Positions 49,978 to 58,955 of a DNA stretch of 64,000 bases are shown here, piece after piece. The notes under the pieces are model-generated. The model had not been told where the DNA came from, did not search any database, and saw only the letters and a program-made list of their open reading frames with translations. A program made the translations under genes and the position numbers. Position 1 is the first letter of the stretch. The number at the start of each line of letters is the position of its first letter. Origin of the DNA: Leifsonia sp. C5G2 (GTDB taxonomy: Bacteria; Actinomycetota; Actinomycetes; Actinomycetales; Microbacteriaceae); the NCBI RefSeq assembly GCF_013359685.1, contig NZ_JABFMV010000001.1, forward strand, positions 438,858-502,857. The letters are read 5' to 3'.

Positions 49978-50856
49978 GTGAGCAAACCCCCGCCCCCGGT
50001 CCCCCTGCTGCTCGGCAGGTATCGGCCCGAGCGGCTGCTCGCACGCGGCGGATCGTCGATGGTGTTCCGCGCCCGCGACGAGAACCTCGGACGGGACGTC
50101 GCGGTCAAGCTGTTCTCCTCCGGCAGCCACGGCGATGTCGCGCGGTTCCGGGCCGAGGTCGGCGTGCTCGCCGGCCTCCGCCATCACGGTGTGGTGTCGA
50201 TCCTCGACGCCGGGGTCGACGACTCCTCTCCGCAGGACCCGCGACCGTTCCTCATCGTCGAACTGGTAGAGGGCGACACCCTCCGCGGCCTGCTGGAAGC
50301 GGGCCCGCTGTCGACCCGGCGGATCGGCGAGGTCGCGTTCGAGGTCGCGGAGACGCTCGAATACGTGCACGCGCGCGGTGTCATCCATCGCGACGTGACG
50401 CCGTCGAACATCATGATCGTCGACTACCGCACCCGGTTCTCGCGTCCCCGGGCCCGGCTGACGGACTTCGGACTCGCCATCGACGCCACACAGCCGCAGG
50501 AGTTCACGGAGGAGACGTTCGGCACCGCCGCCTACCTGAGCCCCGAGCAGGTGCGCGGCGTCGCACTGACACCGGCGTCGGACATCTACTCGCTCGGCCT
50601 CGTGCTGCTGGAGTGCTTCACGAGGACGGTGGCGTTCCCTGGGTCGCCCGTGGAGTCGGCACTGGCCCGGCTGGACCGGGATCCGGAATTGCCCGACAGC
50701 GTCCCCGAGCCCTGGCGCACTCTCCTCCGGTCGATGACCCTCGCCGACGCGTCGGACAGGCCGTCCGCGGCGGACGTCGCGACCGCAGCGCGCGCGGCGC
50801 TGCGGTCGGACCGGGAGAACTCCTCCGATCTCACTCCGTCAGGTCGTGGAGGGTGA
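49978..50856 (+). CDS. Soluble Ser/Thr protein kinase, copy 2
   Basis: The 292-residue kinase is nearly identical in layout to the one at 36298: LARGGSSMVFRARDENLGRD, VAVKLFSSGSHGD, HRDVTPSNIMIVDYRTRFS, LTDFGLAIDATQPQEFT and FGTAAYLSPEQVRG. It has the same Lys-to-Thr change in the catalytic loop and no membrane segment. Its 3' end overlaps the convergent glycosyltransferase gene by 26 bases. Being a recent paralogue, it may phosphorylate the same or related targets. Confidence 0.9.
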   Translation: MSKPPPPVPLLLGRYRPERLLARGGSSMVFRARDENLGRDVAVKLFSSGSHGDVARFRAEVGVLAGLRHHGVVSILDAGVDDSSPQDPRPFLIVELVEGDTLRGLLEAGPLSTRRIGEVAFEVAETLEYVHARGVIHRDVTPSNIMIVDYRTRFSRPRARLTDFGLAIDATQPQEFTEETFGTAAYLSPEQVRGVALTPASDIYSLGLVLLECFTRTVAFPGSPVESALARLDRDPELPDSVPEPWRTLLRSMTLADASDRPSAADVATAARAALRSDRENSSDLTPSGRGG

Positions 50857-52906
50857 CCCCTCCGACGGTGGTCGCCGTGAAGTTCTCCTCCACCCAGCTC
50901 GCGATCTGACTGGACGCGTCGCTGCCGCCGTTCGACCGGCCGACACCGCCCGAGATGAAGTAGTGGATCTTCCCCTCGGCGACATACTGCTTGAACTGCG
51001 CGAGCGTGGGCGACGGGTCGGAGCCGTTGAAGCCTCCGATCGGCATCACGGCCTCCTGCGTCGCCAACTGGTAGCCGGCGGCCGAGTTGGAGCCGACCGC
51101 TGCCGCGACCCACGTGTACTTCGAGGCGTCGGCCTTCAGGAGGCTGCTGAGCTGGGAGCTCACGGTGCCGGAGTCGAGGAGGCCGCCCATCCCGCCGCGG
51201 CTGCCGCCGCCGTTTGTGCTGCCGCCGGGCGCTCCACCCGTCGCGCCGCCCGGGATTCCGCCGGCCGGCGGCGCGCCCTGGGCGCCGTTCGGCGCACCGC
51301 CGAAGCCGCCCTGGCGCGGCCTCCCGCCCCCGAATCCGCCCATCGCGCCCGACACGGTCGGTCCCGCCGTGACGATCGAGCCGGTATGCCCGGTCGTCAC
51401 CGTCTGCAGGGTGTACGCCGTCGGCGCCAGCAGCGCCCCGACCAGAGTCACGGCGATGGTCGCGCCCGACAGCACCCGGCTGCGCGGGGGAAGGAGCAGC
51501 AGCACGGATGCCGCGAGCGCGACGATGAGGACCACGACCTTCAGCCACGGCAGCCACCCGGTCGCACGGTCGAGCAGTACCCAGGCCCAGACCGCGGTGC
51601 CGAGCATCGTCACGGCGGAGAGGATGCGGACCCAGAGCGTCTCACGGGACGCCCAGACGGCCGAAGCGCCGATCGCCACCACTCCGGCGAGCGCGGGAGC
51701 CAGAGCCACCGTGTAGTAGGCGTGGAAGATCCCGGCCATGAAGCTGAACGCGAGGGCGGTGACGATCAGCCAGCCTCCGAACAGCAGGAGCGTGGCCCGG
51801 CGGGCGTCAGTGCGGGCGAGCTTCCGGCCCAGCACCAGGGCGACGACGAAGAGGACGAGCGCGGCCGGCAGGAGCCACGTGATCTGTCCGCCGATCTCGT
51901 TCTCGAACAGCCGGAGGATGCCCGTCGAGCCCCACATCCCGCCTCCTGCCGCACCTCCGCCACCGCCTCCGCCGGTGACGCTGCCGGTCTCGTTCCCCGT
52001 GAGCCGCCCGAGCCCGTTGTACCCGAAGGTCAGCTCCAGGAAGCTGTTCGTCTGCGAGCCGCCGACGTACGGCCGCATCGAGGCCGGGACGAGCTCGACC
52101 ACCGCCACCCACCATCCGGCCGCGACGACCACGGCGCCCAGCGCCGCGAACAGGTGACCGAAGCGCTTCGCCCACGACACGCGTGCCGCGGCGAGGTACA
52201 CCCCCGCCAGCACCGGGAGGATGAGGAAGGCCTGCAGCTGCTTGGTGAGGAAGCCGAAGCCGACCGCGACGCCGGCCCAGATCACCCAGCGGATGCGGCC
52301 CGACTCGATACCCCGCAGGGTCAGGTAGGTCGCGAGGGTGAGCAGCAGCACGAGCAGCGCGTCCGGGTTGTTGAACCGGAACATCAGCGCGGCCACCGGC
52401 GTCAGGGCCAGGACGCCTCCGGCGAGCAGCGAGGTGCGAGCGGAGAAGGTGCGCCGCACGGTCAGATAGACGAGCCACACGGTCGCGACGCCCATCAGCG
52501 CCTCCGGCACGAGGATGCTCCACGAGCTGAGGCCGAACAGCCGCACCGACAGGGCCATGATCCACAGGCTCGCCGGCGGCTTGTCGACCGTGATCGAGTT
52601 GGCGGCGTCGCTGGAGCCGTAGAAGAAGGCCTCCCCGTTCACCGAGCCGGCCTGCACGGCGGCGGAGTAGAACGAGTTGGCCCAGCCGCTGGCGGCGAGG
52701 TCCCAGAGGTAGAGGAGGGCGGTGACGGCGAGGAGGCCGAGCAGCGCCGGGCGCTCCCAGGCCGCGGCGTCCTCCCGCCCGCGAACGAACCGGCGGAGGC
52801 CGGAGCGGAGGCGGCCGCTCAGCGGCTGGGCCGTGGCTCCGGCGGGAGCCGCCGAGGCGTCTGGCGCGGTGGTCGGCGTGGATGCGGTGGTGAGAGACAT
52901 GGTCAC
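50831..52906 (-). CDS. Glycosyltransferase family 39 (PMT/ArnT-like) membrane protein
   Basis: The 691-residue protein has about 11 helices and GT39 features: an early loop with SVNGEAFFYGSSDAANSITVDKPPASLWIMAL including the acidic motif, LLTKQLQAF and a long C-terminal extracytoplasmic part. A Gly-rich linker (about residues 520-585) leads to a small alpha/beta domain (KYTWVAAAVGSNSAAGYQL; KIHYFISGGVGRS). It should transfer a sugar from a polyprenyl-phosphate donor outside the membrane. Its ATG overlaps the stop of the GT2-GtrA gene (ATGA), which may supply the lipid-linked sugar. Confidence 0.88.
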   Translation of the reverse strand: MTMSLTTASTPTTAPDASAAPAGATAQPLSGRLRSGLRRFVRGREDAAAWERPALLGLLAVTALLYLWDLAASGWANSFYSAAVQAGSVNGEAFFYGSSDAANSITVDKPPASLWIMALSVRLFGLSSWSILVPEALMGVATVWLVYLTVRRTFSARTSLLAGGVLALTPVAALMFRFNNPDALLVLLLTLATYLTLRGIESGRIRWVIWAGVAVGFGFLTKQLQAFLILPVLAGVYLAAARVSWAKRFGHLFAALGAVVVAAGWWVAVVELVPASMRPYVGGSQTNSFLELTFGYNGLGRLTGNETGSVTGGGGGGGAAGGGMWGSTGILRLFENEIGGQITWLLPAALVLFVVALVLGRKLARTDARRATLLLFGGWLIVTALAFSFMAGIFHAYYTVALAPALAGVVAIGASAVWASRETLWVRILSAVTMLGTAVWAWVLLDRATGWLPWLKVVVLIVALAASVLLLLPPRSRVLSGATIAVTLVGALLAPTAYTLQTVTTGHTGSIVTAGPTVSGAMGGFGGGRPRQGGFGGAPNGAQGAPPAGGIPGGATGGAPGGSTNGGGSRGGMGGLLDSGTVSSQLSSLLKADASKYTWVAAAVGSNSAAGYQLATQEAVMPIGGFNGSDPSPTLAQFKQYVAEGKIHYFISGGVGRSNGGSDASSQIASWVEENFTATTVGGVTLHDLTE

Positions 52907-54168
52907 TGCTCCGTTTCGGTCGGGACGAGCACGCGGGCGGGGTCGGAGGGTCGGTCGGCGTCAGCGGGATGCGGCGGAGTGGTTCGCCCGCGGCCGGCCC
53001 GGAAGACCCAGAGCCGCAGCAGCACGAAGCGCAGCAGCGTGGCGAACAGGTTGGCGGCGGTCAGCACGATGAGTTCGACCCGGGTGGATGCACCGGGCGC
53101 GGTCGCGTGGAGCACGGCAAGCGAGCCGCTCGTCAGTGCCCAGGCGATCCCGAAGACGATGAGGCCCTGGAACTGGTGCCGCACCATCCCGGGCTTCCCG
53201 CGCACGCCGAAGGTGAAGCGCCGGTTGGCCCAGGTGTTGGCGACGGCGGTCAGCAGCAGTGCGGTGAAGTTGGCGGCCTGGCCGCCGAGGACACCGGACA
53301 GCAGCAGGTAGAGCAGGCCGTAGGCCGCGGTGGAGAGCACGCCGACGATCGCGAAGCGCACCACCTGGCCGACGAAGCTGGGAGGTGACGGCGGCGCGAA
53401 TGGGCGGCGCCCGAGCTCCGCGTACACCGCCTCCAGCGGGATGCGGCTGCGCGCGATGTTGGTCCCGACGCGCACCATCCCCTTGAGGTCCTCGCGGGCG
53501 GTGCGCACGATGTCGACCGAGCTGTGCGGGTCGTCGACCCAGTCGACCGGGATCTCGTGGATGCGCAACCCCGCCCTCTCGGCGAGGATCAGCAGCTCCG
53601 TGTCGAAGAACCAGCCGTCGTCCTCGACGAGGGGGAGCAGCCGTTGCGCCACCTCCCGGCGGATGGCCTTGAAGCCGCACTGCGCGTCGGAGAAGCCGAC
53701 CGCCATCGTGCGGCGCAGCAGCAGGTTGTAGCTGCGGGAGATGAACTCGCGCTTGCCGCCGCGGGTGACCCGCGATGTCCTCCCGAGACGCGTTCCGATC
53801 GCCAGATCGGAGTGGCCGGAGAGGAGCGGCGCCACGAGCGGCGGCAGCGCGGCGAGGTCGGTGGAGAGGTCCTCGTCGAGGTAGACGAGCACCTCGGCGG
53901 GAGAGGAGCCCCACACCGCCTTGAGGGCTCGACCGCGGCCCTTCAGCGGCAGGTGCACGGCGACGACGTGCTCCAGCTCCGCGGCGAGCGCGTCAGCGAG
54001 CGCCGGCGTCGCGTCGGTGCTGGCGTTGTCGGCGATCGTGATCCGCCAGCTCTCCTGCACCGCGCCGGTCAGGTAGCGGTGCAGCCGGCGGACGGATGTC
54101 TCGAGCGTCGCCTGCTCGTTGTACACGGGCACGACGATGTCGAGGGCGAGGGTCGTTGGCTGAGACAT
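52903..54168 (-). CDS. GT2 glycosyltransferase fused to GtrA domain
   Basis: The 421-residue protein joins a dolichol-phosphate-mannose-synthase-like GT2 domain (VVPVYNEQATLETSVRRLH; IADNASTDATPALA; VYLDEDLSTDL with the DxD motif; DAQCGFKAIRREV) to a four-helix GtrA domain (about residues 265-395). It likely makes a polyprenyl-phosphate sugar and helps flip it, serving the GT39 enzyme translated from the overlapping gene. Envelope glycosylation is the probable role. Confidence 0.9.
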   Translation of the reverse strand: MSQPTTLALDIVVPVYNEQATLETSVRRLHRYLTGAVQESWRITIADNASTDATPALADALAAELEHVVAVHLPLKGRGRALKAVWGSSPAEVLVYLDEDLSTDLAALPPLVAPLLSGHSDLAIGTRLGRTSRVTRGGKREFISRSYNLLLRRTMAVGFSDAQCGFKAIRREVAQRLLPLVEDDGWFFDTELLILAERAGLRIHEIPVDWVDDPHSSVDIVRTAREDLKGMVRVGTNIARSRIPLEAVYAELGRRPFAPPSPPSFVGQVVRFAIVGVLSTAAYGLLYLLLSGVLGGQAANFTALLLTAVANTWANRRFTFGVRGKPGMVRHQFQGLIVFGIAWALTSGSLAVLHATAPGASTRVELIVLTAANLFATLLRFVLLRLWVFRAGRGRTTPPHPADADRPSDPARVLVPTETEQ

Positions 54169-54188
54169 GCCAGCAACCCTGTCGCCGT

Positions 54189-54220
54189 GACATAACCGTG
54201 ACCTTTCGCACGGTTATGTC
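54189..54220. terminator. Perfect 12-bp inverted repeat with 8-base loop
   Basis: GACATAACCGTG and CACGGTTATGTC flank ACCTTTCG. It lies 21 bases before the GT2-GtrA start and 27 bases after the end of the DUF1269-like gene on the minus strand. It could end the upstream transcript or be an operator; the relatively AT-rich arms suit either. Confidence 0.65.
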
Positions 54221-54246
54221 CCGGCGATGGGTGTTCTCACCGCTTG

Positions 54247-54837
54247 CTATGCGGAGGCAGTCACTCCGCTGGGAGCAGCAGCGCTGGTGTCGCTCAGCTC
54301 CTCGAAGGCGGACTCGAGGGCGTCGTTCTCCGCGTCCTTCTCGTCCGTCACCCCCGTCTTGACGATCTTCTTCTCCGCATTCGTGAGAAGCGCCCCGACA
54401 TCCAGCCCCTTGGGGTCCACGGCGACGATGAGAAGGCCGGCCTGTCCGGACGACAACGTCTTGCCCATCTCCTCCACGGTCTCCTTGGGGATGTTCCGGT
54501 AGAAGTGACCGATGAGCCCGCCCGCACCGGCGAGCGCGCCGGCGCCGGCGACCGCCCCGGCACCCGCGCCGGCCGCGGCCAGGGTGGTGATCCCGAGCGG
54601 CGGCACGAGCACCACGAGCGACGCGCCGATGATGGCGCCTCCCCACGCGAAGTGCTTGGCGGTGGAGTCGTGGCGGTCCACGACCAGCTTGCCCTCATCG
54701 TCCTTGGCGATGACGGCGATGGCGAGATGGTCCAGCTCGCCCTGATGCTTGGCGCCCCGGATGATCTCGTAGTCCTCGACCGCGGCATCCCTCGAGGCGT
54801 AGGTGGCGACGGCGACCGTCGTCGGTTTCGTTGACAT
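54247..54837 (-). CDS. DUF1269-family membrane-associated protein
   Basis: The 196-residue protein has an N-terminal alpha/beta part (TTVAVATYASRDAAVEDYEIIRGAKHQGELDHLAIAVIAKDDEGKL), a glycine/alanine-rich hydrophobic hairpin (about residues 65-105) and a second alpha/beta part (GLLIVAVDPKGLDVGALLTNAEKKIV). This matches DUF1269, whose role is unknown and which is often stress-linked. ATG 54837 has GGAGG; a GTG six codons earlier is less likely. Confidence 0.8.
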   Translation of the reverse strand: MSTKPTTVAVATYASRDAAVEDYEIIRGAKHQGELDHLAIAVIAKDDEGKLVVDRHDSTAKHFAWGGAIIGASLVVLVPPLGITTLAAAGAGAGAVAGAGALAGAGGLIGHFYRNIPKETVEEMGKTLSSGQAGLLIVAVDPKGLDVGALLTNAEKKIVKTGVTDEKDAENDALESAFEELSDTSAAAPSGVTASA

Positions 54838-54968
54838 GATTTTCTCCTCCCTCACATCCGACGCCGCAACGGTACGACCGGCGGCGGCCGCCGGCGCGGG
54901 CCGAAGGTCCCCCGCCCGCGGCAGGTGAACGCGCCCGGCGGGTCCGAGCAGGCACCCGCTCGCCTCGG

Positions 54969-56930
54969 TCAGGTCGTGCGCATCAGCTCGACGGTCGCCC
55001 GCGTGCCTCCGCCGGGTCCGGAGGCCAGGCGGACCGAGCCCTGGTTGCGCTCGACGAGGGCGGCGACGATCGCCAGCCCCAGGCCGGTGCCCGGGACGGC
55101 CGCTCGTTCCATGCCGGGGGCGCGGTAGAAGCGGTCGAACGCGTGCGCCAGCTCGTCCTCGCTCATGCCCGGTCCGGTGTCCGACACCACGATGGTCGCC
55201 GTCGTTCCGGAGGCGGACGCGGAGACGGTCACCGTGCCGCCCTCCGGGGTGAACTTGACGGCGTTGGAGAGGAGGTTCGTCAGGATCCGTCCGACGTCGG
55301 CGGCATCGGCCACGGCGACCCCCGCCCGCCCGTCCACCCTGAGGGCGATCCGCTTCTTGGCGGCGACGACGCTCAGCTCGCCGATGGTCTGGTCGATCTG
55401 CGCGTCCAGATCGACGTCCTGCCGAGCGCCGCCCTCCGACTTTCCGTCCGCTGCGCTCAGGGTCAGCAGGTCCTCGACCAGGGACCCGAGCCGCGCGGCG
55501 TTCCGGCCGATCACCTCGATCCAGGAGCGCTCCTCGCTTCCGAGCGAGTCGCCGTCGGCGAGCAGCTCGCAGAAGCCGATGATGCTCGTGATGGGGGTCC
55601 GCAGCTCGTGGCTCGTCGTCGCGACGAAGTCGCCCCGCTGGCGTTCGAGGTCGATGCGCGTCGAGTGGGCGGCCTCCTGCGCCTGTTGCGCAGCGAGCGT
55701 GGCCGCCTGCAGACGGAGCGTCTCGGTGACATCGACGAGCTGAACCGCGAACCGGTCCGCCTCGTCGGGTATCGGGTTGGCGGCGACGGTGAGGGTCCTC
55801 TCCCCCGAGGGCAGGGTCACGGATCCGGCACCGGCGAGGGCGGCTCTCGCCGCGTCGGCGATGGGCCCGTCCCAGAGGGTGCCGCCGTCGGAAGGGAGGA
55901 GCTCCGCCGCCGTGCGGTTAGACCAGACGATGCAAAGGGACCCGGTCTCCGAGCGCTCGGCGATCAGGAGGCCGACCGCGGCTTCGACGAGACTGCCCGA
56001 GAGCAGGCGGGAGGTCGCGACGAGCCGGCGGTTCGACGCGCGCAGCTCGTACTGTGCGGTCGCGAGCACGACGGCGAACCCGGCGAAGGTCACCAGGAAG
56101 ACCTCCGCCAGCCCGGCGCGCTGGGCGAAGTCCAGGGAGGGCAGGTTGTACGGTCCGCCGCCCGCGATCGTGAGGCCGAGCATCGCCACGGACGCCAGCA
56201 GCGTCTCGGTCACCACCACGCGGATGGGGAACCGGAACGACGCCCAGGCCAGGACCGGGTACGGGATGAACGAGAGGGACAGGTGGACGGACGGATGGAA
56301 CACCAGGCCGATCACTCCGGCCAGGATCGCCGCCTGGACGACCATCTCGGTCACGGTCGCCCGCACGGGCAGCGGCGGCGGGAGCAGCCCGAAGGGGGCG
56401 ATCATCAGCACGGCTGCGGCGTGCGAGGCGGCGACCAGCGCCGCCGTCGGGAAGAAGGAGACGCCGTCGAGCACGGCGACGGTCGAGCCCGCAAGCGCAC
56501 CGATCACGATCGCGCCGCAGACGACCGCGAGGACGAATCTCGCTGCCGCGGCCAGAGTGCGCAGAGTCGGGTCGCCTCTTCCCAGCGAGAGCAGTACAGC
56601 GAGAACGACGAGCGCCTCCAGCGCGTTGGCCACTCCGAATGCGGCGGCGACCAGAGGCGGACGCCCGGCGACGACGTTCGCGAGCGCGGTGGTCAGCAGG
56701 ATCGCTCCGAGCGCCCACACCTGTTCCCGCCGCGTCCGGACGACCAGCACCAGCAGGACGGACAACCCGGCGGCAGGCCACCAGACGGCGACGGAGCTGT
56801 GCGTCGGAGCGAACTCCACGCCGAGGATCGACGTCGCGAAGATCAGGACGAGCGCGACCGCCCAGCCCCACCAGGGAAATCTCGTCGAGAACCACGATCG
56901 CCTCGCGGGTTCGGCGAGGCTCGCATCCAT
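54969..56930 (-). CDS. Sensor histidine kinase with MASE1-like membrane domain
   Basis: The protein is about 653 residues. It has an N-terminal region of about eight helices like MASE1 (VEFAPTHSSVAVWWPAAGLSVLLVLVV; FGVANALEALVVLAVLLSLG), a PAS-like part (about residues 310-410), then HisKA with the phospho-accepting His in FVATTSHELRTPITSIIGF, and HATPase_c (NLLSNAVKFTPEGG; DTGPGM; GTGLGLAIV). No response regulator gene is next to it. GTG 56945 is an alternative start. It is divergent from the small protein/ApbE redox operon and may sense a redox or envelope signal. Confidence 0.88.
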   Translation of the reverse strand: MDASLAEPARRSWFSTRFPWWGWAVALVLIFATSILGVEFAPTHSSVAVWWPAAGLSVLLVLVVRTRREQVWALGAILLTTALANVVAGRPPLVAAAFGVANALEALVVLAVLLSLGRGDPTLRTLAAAARFVLAVVCGAIVIGALAGSTVAVLDGVSFFPTAALVAASHAAAVLMIAPFGLLPPPLPVRATVTEMVVQAAILAGVIGLVFHPSVHLSLSFIPYPVLAWASFRFPIRVVVTETLLASVAMLGLTIAGGGPYNLPSLDFAQRAGLAEVFLVTFAGFAVVLATAQYELRASNRRLVATSRLLSGSLVEAAVGLLIAERSETGSLCIVWSNRTAAELLPSDGGTLWDGPIADAARAALAGAGSVTLPSGERTLTVAANPIPDEADRFAVQLVDVTETLRLQAATLAAQQAQEAAHSTRIDLERQRGDFVATTSHELRTPITSIIGFCELLADGDSLGSEERSWIEVIGRNAARLGSLVEDLLTLSAADGKSEGGARQDVDLDAQIDQTIGELSVVAAKKRIALRVDGRAGVAVADAADVGRILTNLLSNAVKFTPEGGTVTVSASASGTTATIVVSDTGPGMSEDELAHAFDRFYRAPGMERAAVPGTGLGLAIVAALVERNQGSVRLASGPGGGTRATVELMRTT

Positions 56931-57098
56931 GGCGAAGTCGCTCACACCATGGACGGTACCAGCCTGCGAGCAGGAGACCCGGCTCCCGCCGAGCGAGGAA
57001 TCCCAAAGGGCTTTGCCAGCGTTCACCCACGCCACGTAAGAATCCGCCAAGAATCCGCGACGAACCTGGAGGCAGGTGATTCGAAACGGAGGCACACC
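56931..57098. other. Divergent promoter region, histidine kinase / redox operon
   Basis: About 170 bases between divergent starts contain AAGAATCCGC repeated at short distance (near 57038 and 57049) and a GGAGG site before the ATG at 57099. No strong palindrome is seen. Confidence 0.5.
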
Positions 57099-57425
57099 AT
57101 GGCGGCACTCGAACGCGGCAAGCGCATCGCCGGCTGGCTGACCGGGCTGATCGGCGCAGGAAGCCTGGCGGTCACGGCGGTCATGTCGGGTGCGCTGCTC
57201 GGCAGCACCCACACGGCATCGTCGACCACGCCCTCCACGACCACCCCCTCCTCCGGGACGTCGTCGGGAAGCTCCTCGGAGTCGTCCCAGCCGTCCGATC
57301 CGTCGACGGAAGGCGACGACGAGCAGCAGGCGCCGGCCGCTCCGGCCCCGGCCGCTCCGCAGGCCCCCGCGCCGGTCGCCCCGAGCCAGGGAGGGCAGAG
57401 CAGTGGCACATCCTCCGGCTCCTGA
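57099..57425 (+). CDS. Small single-helix protein with Ser/Thr/Pro/Ala-rich tail
   Basis: The 108-residue protein has a short basic start, one membrane helix (GWLTGLIGAGSLAVTAVMSGALLG) and a long low-complexity Ser/Thr tail changing to acidic and Pro/Ala-rich. It starts the redox operon and overlaps the ApbE gene by 23 bases. Operons of this type usually begin with an FMN-binding protein modified by ApbE; the anchor and linker are present here but no FMN_bind domain or its SGAT-type target is visible. It may be a truncated relative. Confidence 0.65.
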   Translation: MAALERGKRIAGWLTGLIGAGSLAVTAVMSGALLGSTHTASSTTPSTTTPSSGTSSGSSSESSQPSDPSTEGDDEQQAPAAPAPAAPQAPAPVAPSQGGQSSGTSSGS

Positions 57426-58383
57426 GCTCACGTCCGCGCGTTCCGACTGGCGCGTGTGGAGCACGGACGCCTCCCTCGTCGTCGAGCGCGGCGATGTCGT
57501 CGACGCCGCCCGTGCGATCGCGGACGAGGTCCTGGCGGCCGTCGGCGCGGCCTGCGACCGCTTCGACCCGGCGTCCGAGCTCTCCCGCCTCGGGGGCGAG
57601 AAGACGGCACGCGGTGTGGAGGTGTCCCCGCTTCTCGCCGACCTCGTCGCCACGGCGTTGCGGGTCGCCGAGCGGACCGGCGGGAGCGTCGACCCGACTC
57701 TTGGCCGGGAGCTCGCGCGCTGGGGCTACGACCGCGACCTCAGCGAACTGGACGCCCCGGCCGGCGCCTCCGACGCCGGCCGATCCGCACCGTTCACCGT
57801 CTCCGTGACCCGCCGCTCCCCCGGCTGGCGCTCCGTCCGCCTCGACGGGCGCACCCTGACCGTTCCGGCAGGGCTGCGCCTCGACCTGGGCGCGACCGCC
57901 AAGGCGTACGCCGCCGACCTCGTCGCCGCCCAGATCGCGTGCGAGCTGGGCACCGGCGCGCTGGTGTCCCTCGGCGGCGACATCGCGACGGCCGGTACGA
58001 CGGCCACCGGCGGGTGGGAAGTGCTCGTGCAGGACGTGCCCGCCGACCCGTCGCAGCAGGTGTTCCTGCCCGACGGCAGCGCCATCGCGACCTCCAGCAC
58101 GCAGAAGCGCCGCTGGCGGCACGAGGGACGCATCCACCAGCACATCCTCGACCCCGCCTCGGGAGCGCCCGTCGTACCGGTCTGGCGGTCGGCGACGGTC
58201 GCCGCGGCCGACTGCGTCGAGGCGAACGCCCTGAGCACCGCCGCGATCGTCCGCGGGCACGGCGCACCCCGGTGGCTCGCCGAGCAGGGCGCGGCCGCGC
58301 GCCTCGTCGACCTGCAGGGGCGCGTCGTCGTCACGGGCGCCTGGCCCGCAACGGATGCGCAGCAGCCAGGAGGTGCGCGATGA
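57403..58383 (+). CDS. ApbE-family FAD:protein FMN transferase
   Basis: The 326-residue enzyme has ApbE features: DRFDPASELSRLG near the N-terminus, LRLDLGATAKAYAADLVAAQIACELGTGALVSLGGDIAT in the centre and HILDPASGAPV and DCVEANALSTAAIV towards the end. ApbE transfers FMN from FAD to a Thr/Ser of a partner protein, often in membrane redox complexes. GTG 57403 has GGAGGG upstream and lies within the preceding gene. A Sec signal is not evident, so it may act in the cytosol or be poorly predicted. Confidence 0.88.
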   Translation: MAHPPAPELTSARSDWRVWSTDASLVVERGDVVDAARAIADEVLAAVGAACDRFDPASELSRLGGEKTARGVEVSPLLADLVATALRVAERTGGSVDPTLGRELARWGYDRDLSELDAPAGASDAGRSAPFTVSVTRRSPGWRSVRLDGRTLTVPAGLRLDLGATAKAYAADLVAAQIACELGTGALVSLGGDIATAGTTATGGWEVLVQDVPADPSQQVFLPDGSAIATSSTQKRRWRHEGRIHQHILDPASGAPVVPVWRSATVAAADCVEANALSTAAIVRGHGAPRWLAEQGAAARLVDLQGRVVVTGAWPATDAQQPGGAR

Positions 58384-58955
58384 ACGAGATGCTGTGGGCC
58401 TTCGGGCGCGCGAGCGGCGTGATCGCGCTCATCCTCTTCACGGTCACGGTGCTGCTCGGGATCGTCACCCGGTCCGGGAGGCCGCTCCCCGGGATGCCGC
58501 GGTTCTCGGTCTCGCTCGTCCACCGGAACGTGTCGCTGCTGGCGGTCGTCTTCCTCGTGCTCCATGTCGGCACGCTGATGTTCGACTCCTTCGCGAAGCT
58601 GAACCCGATCGATGTCGTCGTGCCGTTCGTCGGCTCCTTCAAGCCGTTCTGGCAGGGGCTGGGCACGGTGGCCTTCGACCTTGTCGCCGCGATCGTCATC
58701 ACGGGCCTCCTGCGGCGCAGGATCGGGCAGCGCGCGTTCCGCTTCGTCCACTGGTTCACGTACGCCATGTGGCCGATCGCCGTCGTGCACGCGATCGGCA
58801 ACGGCACCAACGGGACGAGCGGATGGTTCCTGCTGCTCGCTGCCGGCTCCGCCCTGCTCGTGCTCGCCGCGGTGATCTGGCGGGCGTCGGCCGGGTTCCT
58901 CGAGCATGCGCAGACGAGACGCATCGCCGACGTCTACCGGGAGGAGACACGATGA
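58380..58955 (+). CDS. Ferric-reductase-like transmembrane protein (cytochrome b type)
   Basis: The 191-residue protein has about five helices and paired histidines for haem: His48 (VHRNV), His62 (LHVG), His124 (VHWF) and His137 (VHAIG). This fits the ferric reductase-like transmembrane domain that moves electrons across the membrane. It overlaps the ApbE stop by 4 bases (ATGA) and the NuoF-like gene by 4. Confidence 0.88.
   Translation: MNEMLWAFGRASGVIALILFTVTVLLGIVTRSGRPLPGMPRFSVSLVHRNVSLLAVVFLVLHVGTLMFDSFAKLNPIDVVVPFVGSFKPFWQGLGTVAFDLVAAIVITGLLRRRIGQRAFRFVHWFTYAMWPIAVVHAIGNGTNGTSGWFLLLAAGSALLVLAAVIWRASAGFLEHAQTRRIADVYREETR

Noticed and set aside
49820-50044. N-terminal extension of the TIGR04255-like protein
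   Set aside because: The extended part is Arg/Gly-rich, overlaps the conserved kinase leader and lies before the family-typical start at VKAREVYPNAP.
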